Positions 6,303 through 13,236 of a stretch of DNA of 34,602 nt are shown here, piece by piece. The notes under the pieces were generated by a model. That model did not search any database. It was not told the origin of the DNA and saw only the letters and a list, made by a program, of their open reading frames with translations. Source of the stretch: Micromonospora wenchangensis (GTDB lineage Bacteria > Actinomycetota > Actinomycetes > Mycobacteriales > Micromonosporaceae); contig NZ_MZMV01000068.1 of assembly GCF_002210435.1 (NCBI RefSeq), positions 1-34,602 of the forward strand. The letters run 5' to 3'. Each line of letters opens with the position of its first letter. Positions within the stretch are counted from its first letter, which is position 1. The translations under genes and the position numbers were made by a program.

Positions 6303-7157
6303 ATGACGAGTTTTCGAGGTGTGTGGGTGGCGGTCGTGCCGGTGCTTCTGCTCACTGCTGCCTGTGCGGGGCAGGACGGGGCGGGCATCGCGCCCGATGC
6401 GGCACCGACTTCTCTTCCCGCCAACGTGCCGGTGCTGCGGATCGACCAGACGGGCGGCTTCGTGCGGCCCGAGACGAACGTGACCCGGCTGCCGTCCGTC
6501 AGCGTCTACGCCGACGGCCGGGTGATCACGCAGGGGCCGACCGTCCTCAGTTATCCGGGACCGGCGCTGCCCAACGTCCAGGTCCGCACGATCAGCAAGG
6601 CTGAGGTGGCGAAGCTGGTCGAGCAGGCCCGCGCGGCCGGGGTGGGCGGTGCGGTCGACGTGGGCACGCCGAAGATCACCGACGTGACCACCACCCGGTT
6701 CACCATCCGGGGAACGGTCGGCAGCGAGCAGTTGGAGGTCTACGCCCTGGGCGAGGCGACCGGTCCCGAGGCCGGCCTGACCCCCGCCCAGCAGGCCGCC
6801 CGGGAGAAACTGCGGACCTTCGCCGACAAGCTGACCGACCCGGGGAGCGCGGCGACGCAGCCGTACCAGCCGACCGCCATCGCGGCGGTGGCCGGGCCGT
6901 GGGTCGCCACACCGGAGACCGCGAAGCAGCCCAGGATGGAGTGGCCCGGCCCGGTGCTGCCCGGGGCCAGCCTCGGCGAGGGTCTCGACCTCGGTTGTGT
7001 GACGGTCACCGGTGCTGCCGTGCAGCAGTTGATCGCCACCGCCGGCAAGGCCAACGCCGCTACCCCGTGGACCTCCGGCGGGAAGCCCTGGACGGTCACC
7101 CTCCGCCCGCTGCTGCCCGACGAGACGGACTGCGCCAGCCTCACCGCTGGTCGCTGA
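6303..7157 (+). CDS. Secreted lipoprotein of unknown function
   Basis: 284 aa. The N-terminus is a lipoprotein signal: a short basic start, hydrophobic VAVVPVLLLTAAC, and the lipidated Cys at residue 21. The mature part has a strand-rich repeat-like pattern (RLPSVSVYADGRVITQGP; TTTRFTIRGTVGSEQLEVYA) and a late pair of Cys that could form a disulfide (LGCVTVTG, ETDCASL). No enzymatic motif is recognised. The ATG at 6303 fits the signal peptide; the ribosome binding site is poor, and the in-frame GTG at 6198 would put repeat-derived sequence in front of the signal. A strong hairpin follows the stop. It stands alone. Confidence 0.75.
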   Translation: MTSFRGVWVAVVPVLLLTAACAGQDGAGIAPDAAPTSLPANVPVLRIDQTGGFVRPETNVTRLPSVSVYADGRVITQGPTVLSYPGPALPNVQVRTISKAEVAKLVEQARAAGVGGAVDVGTPKITDVTTTRFTIRGTVGSEQLEVYALGEATGPEAGLTPAQQAAREKLRTFADKLTDPGSAATQPYQPTAIAAVAGPWVATPETAKQPRMEWPGPVLPGASLGEGLDLGCVTVTGAAVQQLIATAGKANAATPWTSGGKPWTVTLRPLLPDETDCASLTAGR

Positions 7158-7164
7158 GCTTGTA

Positions 7165-7200
7165 CCCGGCCGGTCGATCCGATCGTGTCGACCGGCCGGG
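7165..7200 (+). terminator. Hairpin terminator after the lipoprotein gene
   Basis: A perfect 13-bp stem (7165-7177, CCCGGCCGGTCGA, with 7188-7200) and a 10-nt loop begin 7 bp after the stop codon. There is no U tract, as is common in high-GC actinobacteria. Confidence 0.65.
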
Positions 7201-7285
7201 GGTCCCCGGAGCTGTGGACTGTCAATTCCCGAGATGGCCGTTCGGTTGGTGGCGGCGAGATCATCTTCGGTGAATCCTCTTCGGT

Positions 7286-8218
7286 GTGAAGGCATTCGTC
7301 GGGGTGACGGACGAGAAGTGGTATCGCTACCTGGCTGCGCGTCCGGGCCTGACCGAAGTCAACTTCTGGCGGCCGTCGGGCGGGGGGTTCCGGGCGCTGA
7401 CCGTAGGTGAGCCGTTCTTCTTCAAGGCTCACTACCCGCTCAACCGGGTGGTCGGCGGAGGCTTCTTCAGCGGATTCACGCAGTTGCGGATCTCGGAGGC
7501 GTGGGAACTGTTCGGCGAGGCCAATGGAGTCGCCAGCCTCGATGACATGCGTCGCAGTGTCGGGCGTTACCGACGTCAGCCGATCGGCCTCGACGAAGAC
7601 CCGGTCATCGGCGGCATCTTCGTCCGGGACGCGGTCTTCTTTCCCGACGACTCGACCGTCGACCCGCCACCCGGTTTCGCCTCCAACGTGGTGCAGGGCA
7701 AGACGTACGACCTGGCCGACGCCGCGGTCACCGGATACTTCGAACTGTTGATCCACCGTCTCATCGGCACCACCGTCGAACTCGACCTGGCGGCACCGTG
7801 GCACCGGCCTGGCCCGGTGTACGGCGACCCCCGACTGGTGCCGCAACGTCTGGGTCAGCAGTCGTTCAAGGCGGTGGTGCTCGGTGCCTACGAACGACGG
7901 TGCGCCATCACCGGTAACCGGGTGCGACCGGTCCTGCAGGCGGCACACATCCGGCCGCTGCCGGTGGGTGGGGAGCACCGCGTCGACAACGGGTTGTTGC
8001 TCAAGTCGGATGTCCACATCCTGTTCGACAGGGGTTACCTCGGCGTGGATCCGAAATACCGACTGCTGGTCAGCCCTCGGCTGCGTAGCGAATTCGGCAA
8101 CGGCGACCAGTTCTACGCCAGGGCGGGCACGCAGATCGGTGTGCCCGAACGGCGCGGTGACCGACCCCGCGCCGAGTTCCTGGAGTGGCACCTCGACACG
8201 GTCTTCAAAGCCGCCTGA
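7286..8218 (+). CDS. HNH endonuclease with N-terminal PUA/EVE-like domain
   Basis: 310 aa. The C-terminal third is an HNH nuclease (HNH_2 type): C206 in YERRCAITG, H221 in QAAHIRPL, N235 in RVDNGLLL and H244 in SDVHILFDRG are all in place. Residues 20-100 (VNFWRPSGGGFRALTVGEPF, FFKAHYPLNRVVGGGFF, AWELFGEANG) resemble the PUA/EVE-like module that precedes HNH in many putative restriction enzymes and that in studied EVE-HNH proteins reads modified bases. Modification-dependent (type IV-like) restriction is therefore a reasonable guess but unproven. The GTG at 7286 has no clear ribosome binding site. The next gene follows after 55 bp on the same strand and may be a partner. Confidence 0.8.
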   Translation: MKAFVGVTDEKWYRYLAARPGLTEVNFWRPSGGGFRALTVGEPFFFKAHYPLNRVVGGGFFSGFTQLRISEAWELFGEANGVASLDDMRRSVGRYRRQPIGLDEDPVIGGIFVRDAVFFPDDSTVDPPPGFASNVVQGKTYDLADAAVTGYFELLIHRLIGTTVELDLAAPWHRPGPVYGDPRLVPQRLGQQSFKAVVLGAYERRCAITGNRVRPVLQAAHIRPLPVGGEHRVDNGLLLKSDVHILFDRGYLGVDPKYRLLVSPRLRSEFGNGDQFYARAGTQIGVPERRGDRPRAEFLEWHLDTVFKAA

Positions 8219-8273
8219 CCTGCCGGCGGAGAGTGGAGAATGTGGGGAAATCGCAGCAGGTGATGGAGGTAGC

Positions 8274-8687
8274 GTGATTTCTTCGGTGACGGTGTGCAGC
8301 AGCTCGAAGTTCTACGATCTGGCACAGCGCGCCGCCGATGCGTTGCAGGCGGTGGGACTCACCGTCTACACCCCGCGATTCGACTACAACGAGGAGCACG
8401 TCGTGGTCGTGGAGGCGGACAAGTTCCGGCTGACCCATGAGTTCCTCGCCAAGGTCGCCAGGTCCGATGCGGTCTACGTGATCGCGAGTGGTGGCTACAC
8501 CGGAGTCAGTGTCTGCATCGAGGTGGGCTACGCGCATGCCCTGGGCAAGGCGGTGCTCTGCTCAGAGCAACCGACCGAGTTTGCCGTGCGCGCTCTGGTG
8601 GATGCCGTCGTACCCGTCGACGAGATCAGCGGGAGGGCCCGGTTGATCGGCCACCGGCGCACCTCGACGGTGGACTTGTTTCCATAG
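8274..8687 (+). CDS. Nucleoside 2-deoxyribosyltransferase-like protein
   Basis: 137 aa. It has the layout of the nucleoside deoxyribosyltransferase superfamily: an N-terminal strand SSVTVCSSSKFYDLA, a central D65 in ARSDAVYVI, then SGGYTGVSVCIEVGYAHALG and KAVLC. The conserved Glu of the IEVG motif is E83, the usual nucleophile of the family. Members cleave or transfer N-glycosidic bonds, and some relatives hydrolyse nucleotides. The GTG at 8274 is chosen for GGAGGT at 8265-8270, although the 3-nt spacing is short; GTG 8286 is the alternative. Its place directly behind an HNH nuclease makes a defence role conceivable, but a salvage or signalling role is equally open. Confidence 0.75.
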   Translation: MISSVTVCSSSKFYDLAQRAADALQAVGLTVYTPRFDYNEEHVVVVEADKFRLTHEFLAKVARSDAVYVIASGGYTGVSVCIEVGYAHALGKAVLCSEQPTEFAVRALVDAVVPVDEISGRARLIGHRRTSTVDLFP

Positions 8688-8850
8688 GCAACCATCACTA
8701 CATTGGGTCCGGGGCGCCGCCGGGTTGCCGGGCGGCTGTTTGGCCTGAGCCGGGCTGTTGTCCACGTGCCGACACGGCGCGTCGACGCGCGAGCGACGTC
8801 ACTGCTCCCGCGCCGTCGGTCCACACCGACGGCCAGCCGGAAGGACCCCT

Positions 8851-10098
8851 GTGAGGATCTCCCGTACCCGTATCACCGCCGTCGTGGCCGCCACCGCCAC
8901 GGTGGCTGCCGCCGTCACCACCGTGCTCGCCGGCACCGCCTCGGCGGCCCAGGGCTGCCGGATCGACTACCAGCCCAACGAGTGGACCGGCGGCTTCACC
9001 GCCAACGTCCGGGTCTCCCCGGGCGACACCGCCCTGAGCAGTTGGACCGTCACCTGGTCCTACCCGGGCGGGCAGCGGATCACCGGCGGCTGGAACGCCA
9101 CGGTCAGCCAGTCCGGTACGACGGTCACCGCCCGCAACGCCGCCTGGAACGGCAGCGTCCCGGCCGGCGGTTCCACCGAGTTCGGCGTCCAGGGCACCAG
9201 CACCTCGGGTTCCGCCGCGCCGACCGGGTTCACGCTCAACGGCGTACCGTGCAACGGCGCTCCGCCGCCGACCACCACGCCGCCGCCCACGACCCCGCCC
9301 CCGACGACGCCTCCGCCGACCACGCCGCCGCCGACCACCCCGCCCCCGACGACCCCGCCCCCGACCACCCCGCCCCCCACGACGCCGCCGCCCACCACGC
9401 CGCCGCCGGCCGGGTGTGCCGGGGCGGTGCTCTGCGACGGCTTCGAGAACCAGACCGGCAGCACGCCGGCCGGCGACTGGAGCGTGGTCAACCCGGACTG
9501 CTCCGGGACGGGCCGGGCCTCGGTGGACACGGCGACCACGCACAGCGGCAGCCGCTCGCTGCGCATCGACGGCGCGCAGGGCTACTGCAACCACGTCTTC
9601 GTGCGCTCCACCAGGGATCTCAGCGCGGTGGGCACCGTCCGGTACGGCCGGATCTGGCTGCGCCACACCACCGCACTGCCGACCCAGCACGTCACCATCA
9701 TGGCCATGACCGACGCCGCCGACGGCAACAAGGACCTGCGGATGGGTGGCCAGAACGGCGCGTTGCAGTGGAACCGGGCCTCCGACGACGCGACCCTGCC
9801 CGAGCAGAGCCCGTCCGGCGTGGCGCTGAGCGTGCCGCTGCCCACCGGCCGTTGGACGTGCCTGGAGTTCATGGTCGACGGCAACCAGGGCCAGTTGCGT
9901 ACCTGGCTCGACGGCACCGCAGTCACCGGGCTGACCGCCGACGGGACGCCCACCCACGACATCGACAGCCAGTGGTACAACCGCACCTGGCGTCCCCGGC
10001 TGACCGACCTGAAACTGGGTTGGGAGAGCTACGGCGAGGGCGCGGACACCCTCTGGTACGACGACGTCGCCCTGGGCGCCAGCCGGATCGGCTGCTGA
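8851..10098 (+). CDS. Secreted cellulose-binding protein, CBM2 plus Cip1-like domain
   Basis: 415 aa. The signal peptide ends at ASA (residues 30-32). Residues 33-135 are a CBM2 cellulose-binding module bounded by C36 and C134, with surface Trp including W46, W65 and W81. Residues 138-186 are a Pro/Thr linker of nine PPPTT-type repeats. Residues 189-415 (GAVLCDGFENQTG, THSGSRSLRIDG, WYDDVALGASRIGC) resemble the fungal Cip1 core and its actinobacterial relatives, a jelly-roll fold related to polysaccharide lyases; activity is not settled for the family. The GTG at 8851 is fixed by GGAAGGA (8839-8845). It probably acts on plant cell walls, which suits the pectin locus further right. A strong hairpin follows the stop. 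Confidence 0.82.
   Translation: MRISRTRITAVVAATATVAAAVTTVLAGTASAAQGCRIDYQPNEWTGGFTANVRVSPGDTALSSWTVTWSYPGGQRITGGWNATVSQSGTTVTARNAAWNGSVPAGGSTEFGVQGTSTSGSAAPTGFTLNGVPCNGAPPPTTTPPPTTPPPTTPPPTTPPPTTPPPTTPPPTTPPPTTPPPTTPPPAGCAGAVLCDGFENQTGSTPAGDWSVVNPDCSGTGRASVDTATTHSGSRSLRIDGAQGYCNHVFVRSTRDLSAVGTVRYGRIWLRHTTALPTQHVTIMAMTDAADGNKDLRMGGQNGALQWNRASDDATLPEQSPSGVALSVPLPTGRWTCLEFMVDGNQGQLRTWLDGTAVTGLTADGTPTHDIDSQWYNRTWRPRLTDLKLGWESYGEGADTLWYDDVALGASRIGC
9262..9408. repeat. 15-bp minisatellite encoding the PPPTT linker
   Basis: Nine consecutive PPPTT-type codon blocks (CCGCCGCCGACCACC and synonymous variants). Third-position changes among the units show they are not very recent exact duplications. Confidence 0.85.
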
Positions 10099-10104
10099 CC
10101 CCGA

Positions 10105-10141
10105 CCGGGACCGGGCGGCCGACGGGGCTGCCCGGTCCCGG
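10105..10141 (+). terminator. Hairpin terminator after the CBM2/Cip1 gene
   Basis: A perfect 12-bp stem, CCGGGACCGGGC (10105-10116) with 10130-10141, and a 13-nt loop begin 6 bp after the stop. Confidence 0.65.
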
Positions 10142-10316
10142 CCCTGCGTCCACCGGGCATTTCAGCCGACGGTGGCGTGCCGATCATGGTGCGTTCATCC
10201 ACGGTTGCCAGGCTGGCCTCTGGCCGGCGGGGTTCGCCTACCGCCAGAATGTGGCTGATCGGGATAACCATCCTGATCGATGCATTCCTGTCGGCCCCCG
10301 CGACCCGGAGGACCCG

Positions 10317-10784
10317 TTGAGCACTTCCGCGAACCCCGTCACCCCCGCCGCCGCCCCGACCCCGCGTCCCCGGCCCGGCCGTGTCCCCGGCATCCTCGCG
10401 CTGCTGACCGCCCTGGTCGCCGCGCTGCTCGTCGGACCGTCCGTGGTGACCCCGAGGCTGACCGACCCCGCGTCGGCGGCGGTATACGGCTCCTGCACGA
10501 TGTCCCGCTGCGCGGACGCCCGCACCGCCCGCTCCGGCTGGTCGGCCAAGGGATTCCCGACCAGCCGGGGCTGGTACAGCTGGAGCGGTGGCCTGTCGAA
10601 CTTCGCCGGCGGCCAGTTCTACAACTACGAGGGGCAGCTTCCCGCCGGTGCCACCTACTACGAGTACGACGTCTACCCGCGGGTCTCCGGCGCGGCGCGG
10701 GACGCGTACCGCATCGTGGTGAACAAGAGCAGCGGGGCGACCTGGTTCTCTCCCGACCACTACGCGAACTTCTACCGGATCTGA
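10317..10784 (+). CDS. Secreted guanyl-specific ribonuclease, barnase/RNase Sa family
   Basis: 155 aa. An N-terminal hydrophobic segment (ILALLTALVAALLVG) and ASA (52-54) form a signal peptide. The mature domain matches the RNase N1/T1 bacterial family: FYNYEGQLPAGATYYEYDVY, GAARDAYRIVVN and WFSPDHYANF. By analogy with RNase Sa the catalytic set is E116 (base), R128 or R132, and H148 (acid), all present. A Cys pair (C60, C65) sits before the domain. The TTG at 10317 is used because GGAGGA (10307-10312) is correctly placed and no ATG or GTG fits. The barstar-like gene 60 bp downstream supports the call: the inhibitor would protect the producer before export. Confidence 0.88.
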   Translation: MSTSANPVTPAAAPTPRPRPGRVPGILALLTALVAALLVGPSVVTPRLTDPASAAVYGSCTMSRCADARTARSGWSAKGFPTSRGWYSWSGGLSNFAGGQFYNYEGQLPAGATYYEYDVYPRVSGAARDAYRIVVNKSSGATWFSPDHYANFYRI

Positions 10785-10796
10785 CCGAGGACCACC

Positions 10797-10824
10797 GGGG
10801 CGGGCCGGTCCGCCGGCCCGCCCC
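10797..10824 (+). terminator. Strong hairpin between the RNase and barstar genes
   Basis: A perfect 12-bp stem, GGGGCGGGCCGG (10797-10808) with 10813-10824, and a TCCG loop. It fills most of the 60-bp gap between toxin and inhibitor genes. It may be a partial terminator or a processing/stability element that sets their ratio; no U tract is seen. Confidence 0.55.
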
Positions 10825-10844
10825 GTCGAGCAGGAGGATGCACC

Positions 10845-11285
10845 ATGACCGGACAGCGCCAGCCGGGCTGGCTACGGGTGACCGACGAGGCCCGCCCGGC
10901 GGGGCACCCGACGCCGTCGGTCACCGTGGCCGGGGCGGCGGCCCGTACCCGCCCCGCGCTGTTCGACGCGCTCACCGACGCCCTCGGCCTGCCCGGCCAC
11001 TTCGGCCGCAACTGGGACGCCCTCGCCGACGTGCTGGCCGACCGGCTCGACGCCGGCCCGCTCACCCTCGAGGTGACCGACGCCGGCCTGCTGCTGGCCG
11101 ACGAGCCACCCGGTCAGCTCGGCACGCTGCTCGACGTGGTGGGCGGGGTGTCGGCCGGTGCCCGGGAACCGGTCTGCCTGCTGCTGCGCGACACCCCGCA
11201 GCGGCTGCCCGACCTGCGGCACCGGCTGCACGCCGTCCTCGGTGGCGGCGGGGTGGCCGTCCCGCCCGGCGGCGCGCTGCGCTGA
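10845..11285 (+). CDS. Barstar-family ribonuclease inhibitor
   Basis: 146 aa, cytoplasmic. Residues 35-75 carry the barstar signature: ALFDALTDALGLPGHFGRNW followed by DALADVL. The acidic residues of this helix (D58, D62) correspond to the barstar positions that plug the nuclease active site. The C-terminal half is more divergent and the protein is longer than the 90-aa classical barstar, as usual in actinobacteria. The ATG at 10845 has AGGAGG at 10832-10837. It sits directly after the secreted RNase and is most simply its immunity protein, although that pairing is inferred from position. Confidence 0.88.
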   Translation: MTGQRQPGWLRVTDEARPAGHPTPSVTVAGAAARTRPALFDALTDALGLPGHFGRNWDALADVLADRLDAGPLTLEVTDAGLLLADEPPGQLGTLLDVVGGVSAGAREPVCLLLRDTPQRLPDLRHRLHAVLGGGGVAVPPGGALR

Positions 11286-11336
11286 GCGTCCGCGCCGCCA
11301 CCCGGCCCGCCGTCGCGCCCACCCGTCGTCGCGGCA

Positions 11337-11383
11337 CCGCCCCCGGCCTGCCGTCACCGGCCCGGCCGTCGCGGCGGGGGCGG
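11337..11383. terminator. Possible bidirectional terminator between convergent genes
   Basis: CCGCCCCCG (11337-11345) pairs with CGGGGGCGG (11375-11383) around a 29-nt, partly self-complementary loop. It lies between the convergent barstar and HD-hydrolase genes, close to the latter's stop. Confidence 0.35.
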
Positions 11384-11385
11384 GG

Positions 11386-12102
11386 TCAGTTGGGGTGGTC
11401 GAGGATCGCGCTGAACCGTTCCTCGGCCAGGTCGAGCTGGGCGAAGATGTGCCGCTTCACCGGTGCCGACAGCGGGGTGTCCGGCCGGGCGATCAGCTCC
11501 CGGTAGACCGGCACCAGCGGCCGGTACTTCGCCGCCGAGCGGGCCACCTTCGGTCCGACGGCGTAGACCACGCCCACACCGTTGTCGGTGAAGTCGGAGA
11601 CCTTGATGACCCGGGCCCAGGGTTCCCGGTCCAGGCTGGCCGCGACGTGCTCGCGGTACTGCACGTGCGGGTCGCGCTCCGGGTCGTACACCGGGTTGGT
11701 GACCGCGGCGACCAGGCGGGCCACCCGGGCGCCGAACCGGTCGGCCAGCGCGGCCAGCGCCGCCGCCGTCGGGTCGGCCGCCCCCGCGCCGGCCAGCTCG
11801 CCCGGATGGTCCTCCACCGCGTCGTGCAGCAGCCCGGCGACGATCACGTCGGGGTCGCGCACCTGGTAGTGGTGCGTCATCCGGATCGCCACCCGCAGCA
11901 GGTGGTTGAGGTACGGCTCGCGGGACCGCCGGTCGTCGCGGTGCAGCTCGGCGGCCAGGTCGAGGGCTTCGGTCAGCCGGTCCCGGTCGGCCGTGGCGAA
12001 GCCCGGCAACTCCAGCCGGAACCGGGCGAGCAGGCCCGGTTCGCCGTGCAGCTCGGTGATCGCGTGCATCGGCATGGTGGCGAGGTACGGCGGGAACTCC
12101 AT
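11386..12102 (-). CDS. HD-domain phosphohydrolase, small alarmone hydrolase-like
   Basis: 238 aa. The metal-binding HD pattern of RelA/SpoT-type hydrolases is complete: H67 in YLNHLLRVAIRM, H93-D94 in LLHDAVED, and D170/N174 in KVSDFTDN. No synthetase, TGS or ACT domain follows, and the size fits stand-alone ppGpp hydrolases (MESH1-like). (p)ppGpp 3'-pyrophosphohydrolase activity is therefore likely but not certain; related HD proteins act on other nucleotides. The ATG at 12102 has no real Shine-Dalgarno sequence and is placed exactly at the start predicted by the upstream -10 element, indicating a leaderless transcript. It is monocistronic and convergent with barstar. Confidence 0.82.
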   Translation of the reverse strand: MEFPPYLATMPMHAITELHGEPGLLARFRLELPGFATADRDRLTEALDLAAELHRDDRRSREPYLNHLLRVAIRMTHHYQVRDPDVIVAGLLHDAVEDHPGELAGAGAADPTAAALAALADRFGARVARLVAAVTNPVYDPERDPHVQYREHVAASLDREPWARVIKVSDFTDNGVGVVYAVGPKVARSAAKYRPLVPVYRELIARPDTPLSAPVKRHIFAQLDLAEERFSAILDHPN

Positions 12103-12108
12103 CGCCTA

Positions 12109-12114
12109 CTTATA
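12109..12114 (-). promoter_or_regulatory. -10 element of a leaderless promoter for the HD hydrolase
   Basis: TATAAG on the minus strand (12114-12109) puts the transcription start at 12102, the A of the ATG. The -35 region is not recognisable. Confidence 0.45.
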
Positions 12115-12162
12115 GCCGATCTTCACTGTCGGTCCGACCCCGTCGTCGGGCATGTGACCGCT

Positions 12163-12726
12163 TCATTCCCGGCCGGAAAGGTGCTTGACCAGGCGAACCG
12201 TCGTCCCGTCGGGGGTGCCGTCGAGCTGGGCCTCGTCCATCAACCGGGCCATGATCAGTCGTCCCCGACCCCGGTCGCCGCCCTGCGACGGGCCCTCGCG
12301 CCAGCCGCCGGTGTCGCGGATCTCGACCTCCAGCCGCCCGGCGCGCAGCCGGGCCGACACGGTGACGCTCGCCCCGGGCGCGAACCGGTAGCCGTGCTCG
12401 ATGGCGTTGGCGCACGCCTCCCCGACGGCGATCAGCACCACCTCCACGTCCGCCTCCTCGACCCCGGCCCCGGTGAGCCACGCCCGCAGCGCCTCCCGGG
12501 CGGGGGAGAGCTGGGCCGGGTCGGCGGCCAGCGCCGTCCGGAACGCCGACGGCGCACCGCCTTCACCGCCCGTGCCGGCCCGAGCTGCCGGGTCGGCCTG
12601 AGCTGCCGGGTCGGCGGGTGGCTGCGGGGTGCCGGCCCGCAGCGCCGTGCCGGTCGGGTCGTCCGCGGGACGGCTGCCGGCTACCGGCTCGGGCCGGTCC
12701 GCGCCGACGTCGCGTCCACCGGCCAC
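12163..12726 (-). CDS. RsbW-like histidine-kinase-fold ATPase (anti-sigma type)
   Basis: 187 aa. Residues 75-187 form a GHKL ATPase of the RsbW/SpoIIAB class: VLIAVGEACANAIEHGY (N box), VEIRDTGGW (G1 box) and RGRGRLIMARLMDEAQLD (G2 box). Such proteins bind or phosphorylate anti-sigma antagonists; many actinobacterial paralogues are uncharacterised. The first ~70 residues are a Pro/Ala/Asp-rich, probably disordered tail that includes an 18-bp tandem duplication (12582-12615). The GTG at 12726 is chosen because GGAGGT lies 8 nt before it; the frame stays open to 12861, but that extension has no homology or ribosome binding site. No cognate sigma factor or STAS protein is adjacent. Confidence 0.78.
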   Translation of the reverse strand: MAGGRDVGADRPEPVAGSRPADDPTGTALRAGTPQPPADPAAQADPAARAGTGGEGGAPSAFRTALAADPAQLSPAREALRAWLTGAGVEEADVEVVLIAVGEACANAIEHGYRFAPGASVTVSARLRAGRLEVEIRDTGGWREGPSQGGDRGRGRLIMARLMDEAQLDGTPDGTTVRLVKHLSGRE

Positions 12727-12879
12727 CCGGGTCCACCTCCCGCTGGTTCTCGTCGTCCGGGGTCGGCAGCCCGACCGTACCCGGCCATTCTCCCTGTCCC
12801 GGCCGGCCGCCGGGCACCACCCCTGGGCAGCGGGCTCCGGGACGGCCCGGTGGGGGTACACCCCGGAGGCGTCGGGGGG

Positions 12880-13170
12880 CTACGAGGCCAGCCGCTCGCC
12901 GGGGTCGGGCACGGCGATCGCGCCGTCGGACTGGTTGATCTCCGACCAGACCGCGTCGAGGGAGAGGCCGAGGACGTCGGCGAGCACCGCGATGGTCGGA
13001 AACGCCGGGGTGGCCACCCGACCGGACTCGATCTTCCGCAGGGTCTCCGGGGACAGCCCGGCGGCCAGCGCGGTGCCGAGCATCGACCGTTGGCCCCGGG
13101 CGCGGCGCAGCAGGGCGCCGAGGCGTCGTCCGCGGGCGACCTCGGCGGGGGTGAGCGGCAACCTGACCAT
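12880..13170 (-). CDS. XRE-family helix-turn-helix regulator
   Basis: 96 aa. A Cro/cI-type HTH fills residues 15-70: GRRLGALLRRARGQRSMLGT, ALAAGLSPETLRKIESGRVA, then TIAVLADVLGLSLDAVWSEI. It is almost only a DNA-binding domain, with a short acidic tail. The ATG at 13170 lies one base after the start predicted from the TAGAAT -10 element, so the mRNA is near-leaderless. It is divergent from methionine aminopeptidase across 66 bp containing a 9-bp direct repeat. Auto-regulation and control of the aminopeptidase gene are inferred from this layout. Confidence 0.85.
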   Translation of the reverse strand: MVRLPLTPAEVARGRRLGALLRRARGQRSMLGTALAAGLSPETLRKIESGRVATPAFPTIAVLADVLGLSLDAVWSEINQSDGAIAVPDPGERLAS

Positions 13171-13177
13171 GGCTGCG

Positions 13178-13208
13178 ATTCTAGTACCGGGATAACATGA
13201 CCGGGATA
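13178..13208. promoter_or_regulatory. XRE promoter (-10) and putative direct-repeat operator
   Basis: TAGAAT on the minus strand (13183-13178) is the -10 element of the XRE gene. Just upstream lie two identical ACCGGGATA words at 13186-13194 and 13200-13208, 14 bp apart centre to centre. They occupy the gap between the two divergent genes and are the obvious candidate binding sites for the XRE protein. Confidence 0.5.
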
Positions 13209-13236
13209 CTTATTGGTGGTCCACGGAAGGCACCGC

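Noticed and set aside
12727..12861. Longer start for the RsbW-like ATPase
   Set aside because: The added 45 residues have no homology or ribosome binding site, while GTG 12726 has GGAGGT at good spacing.
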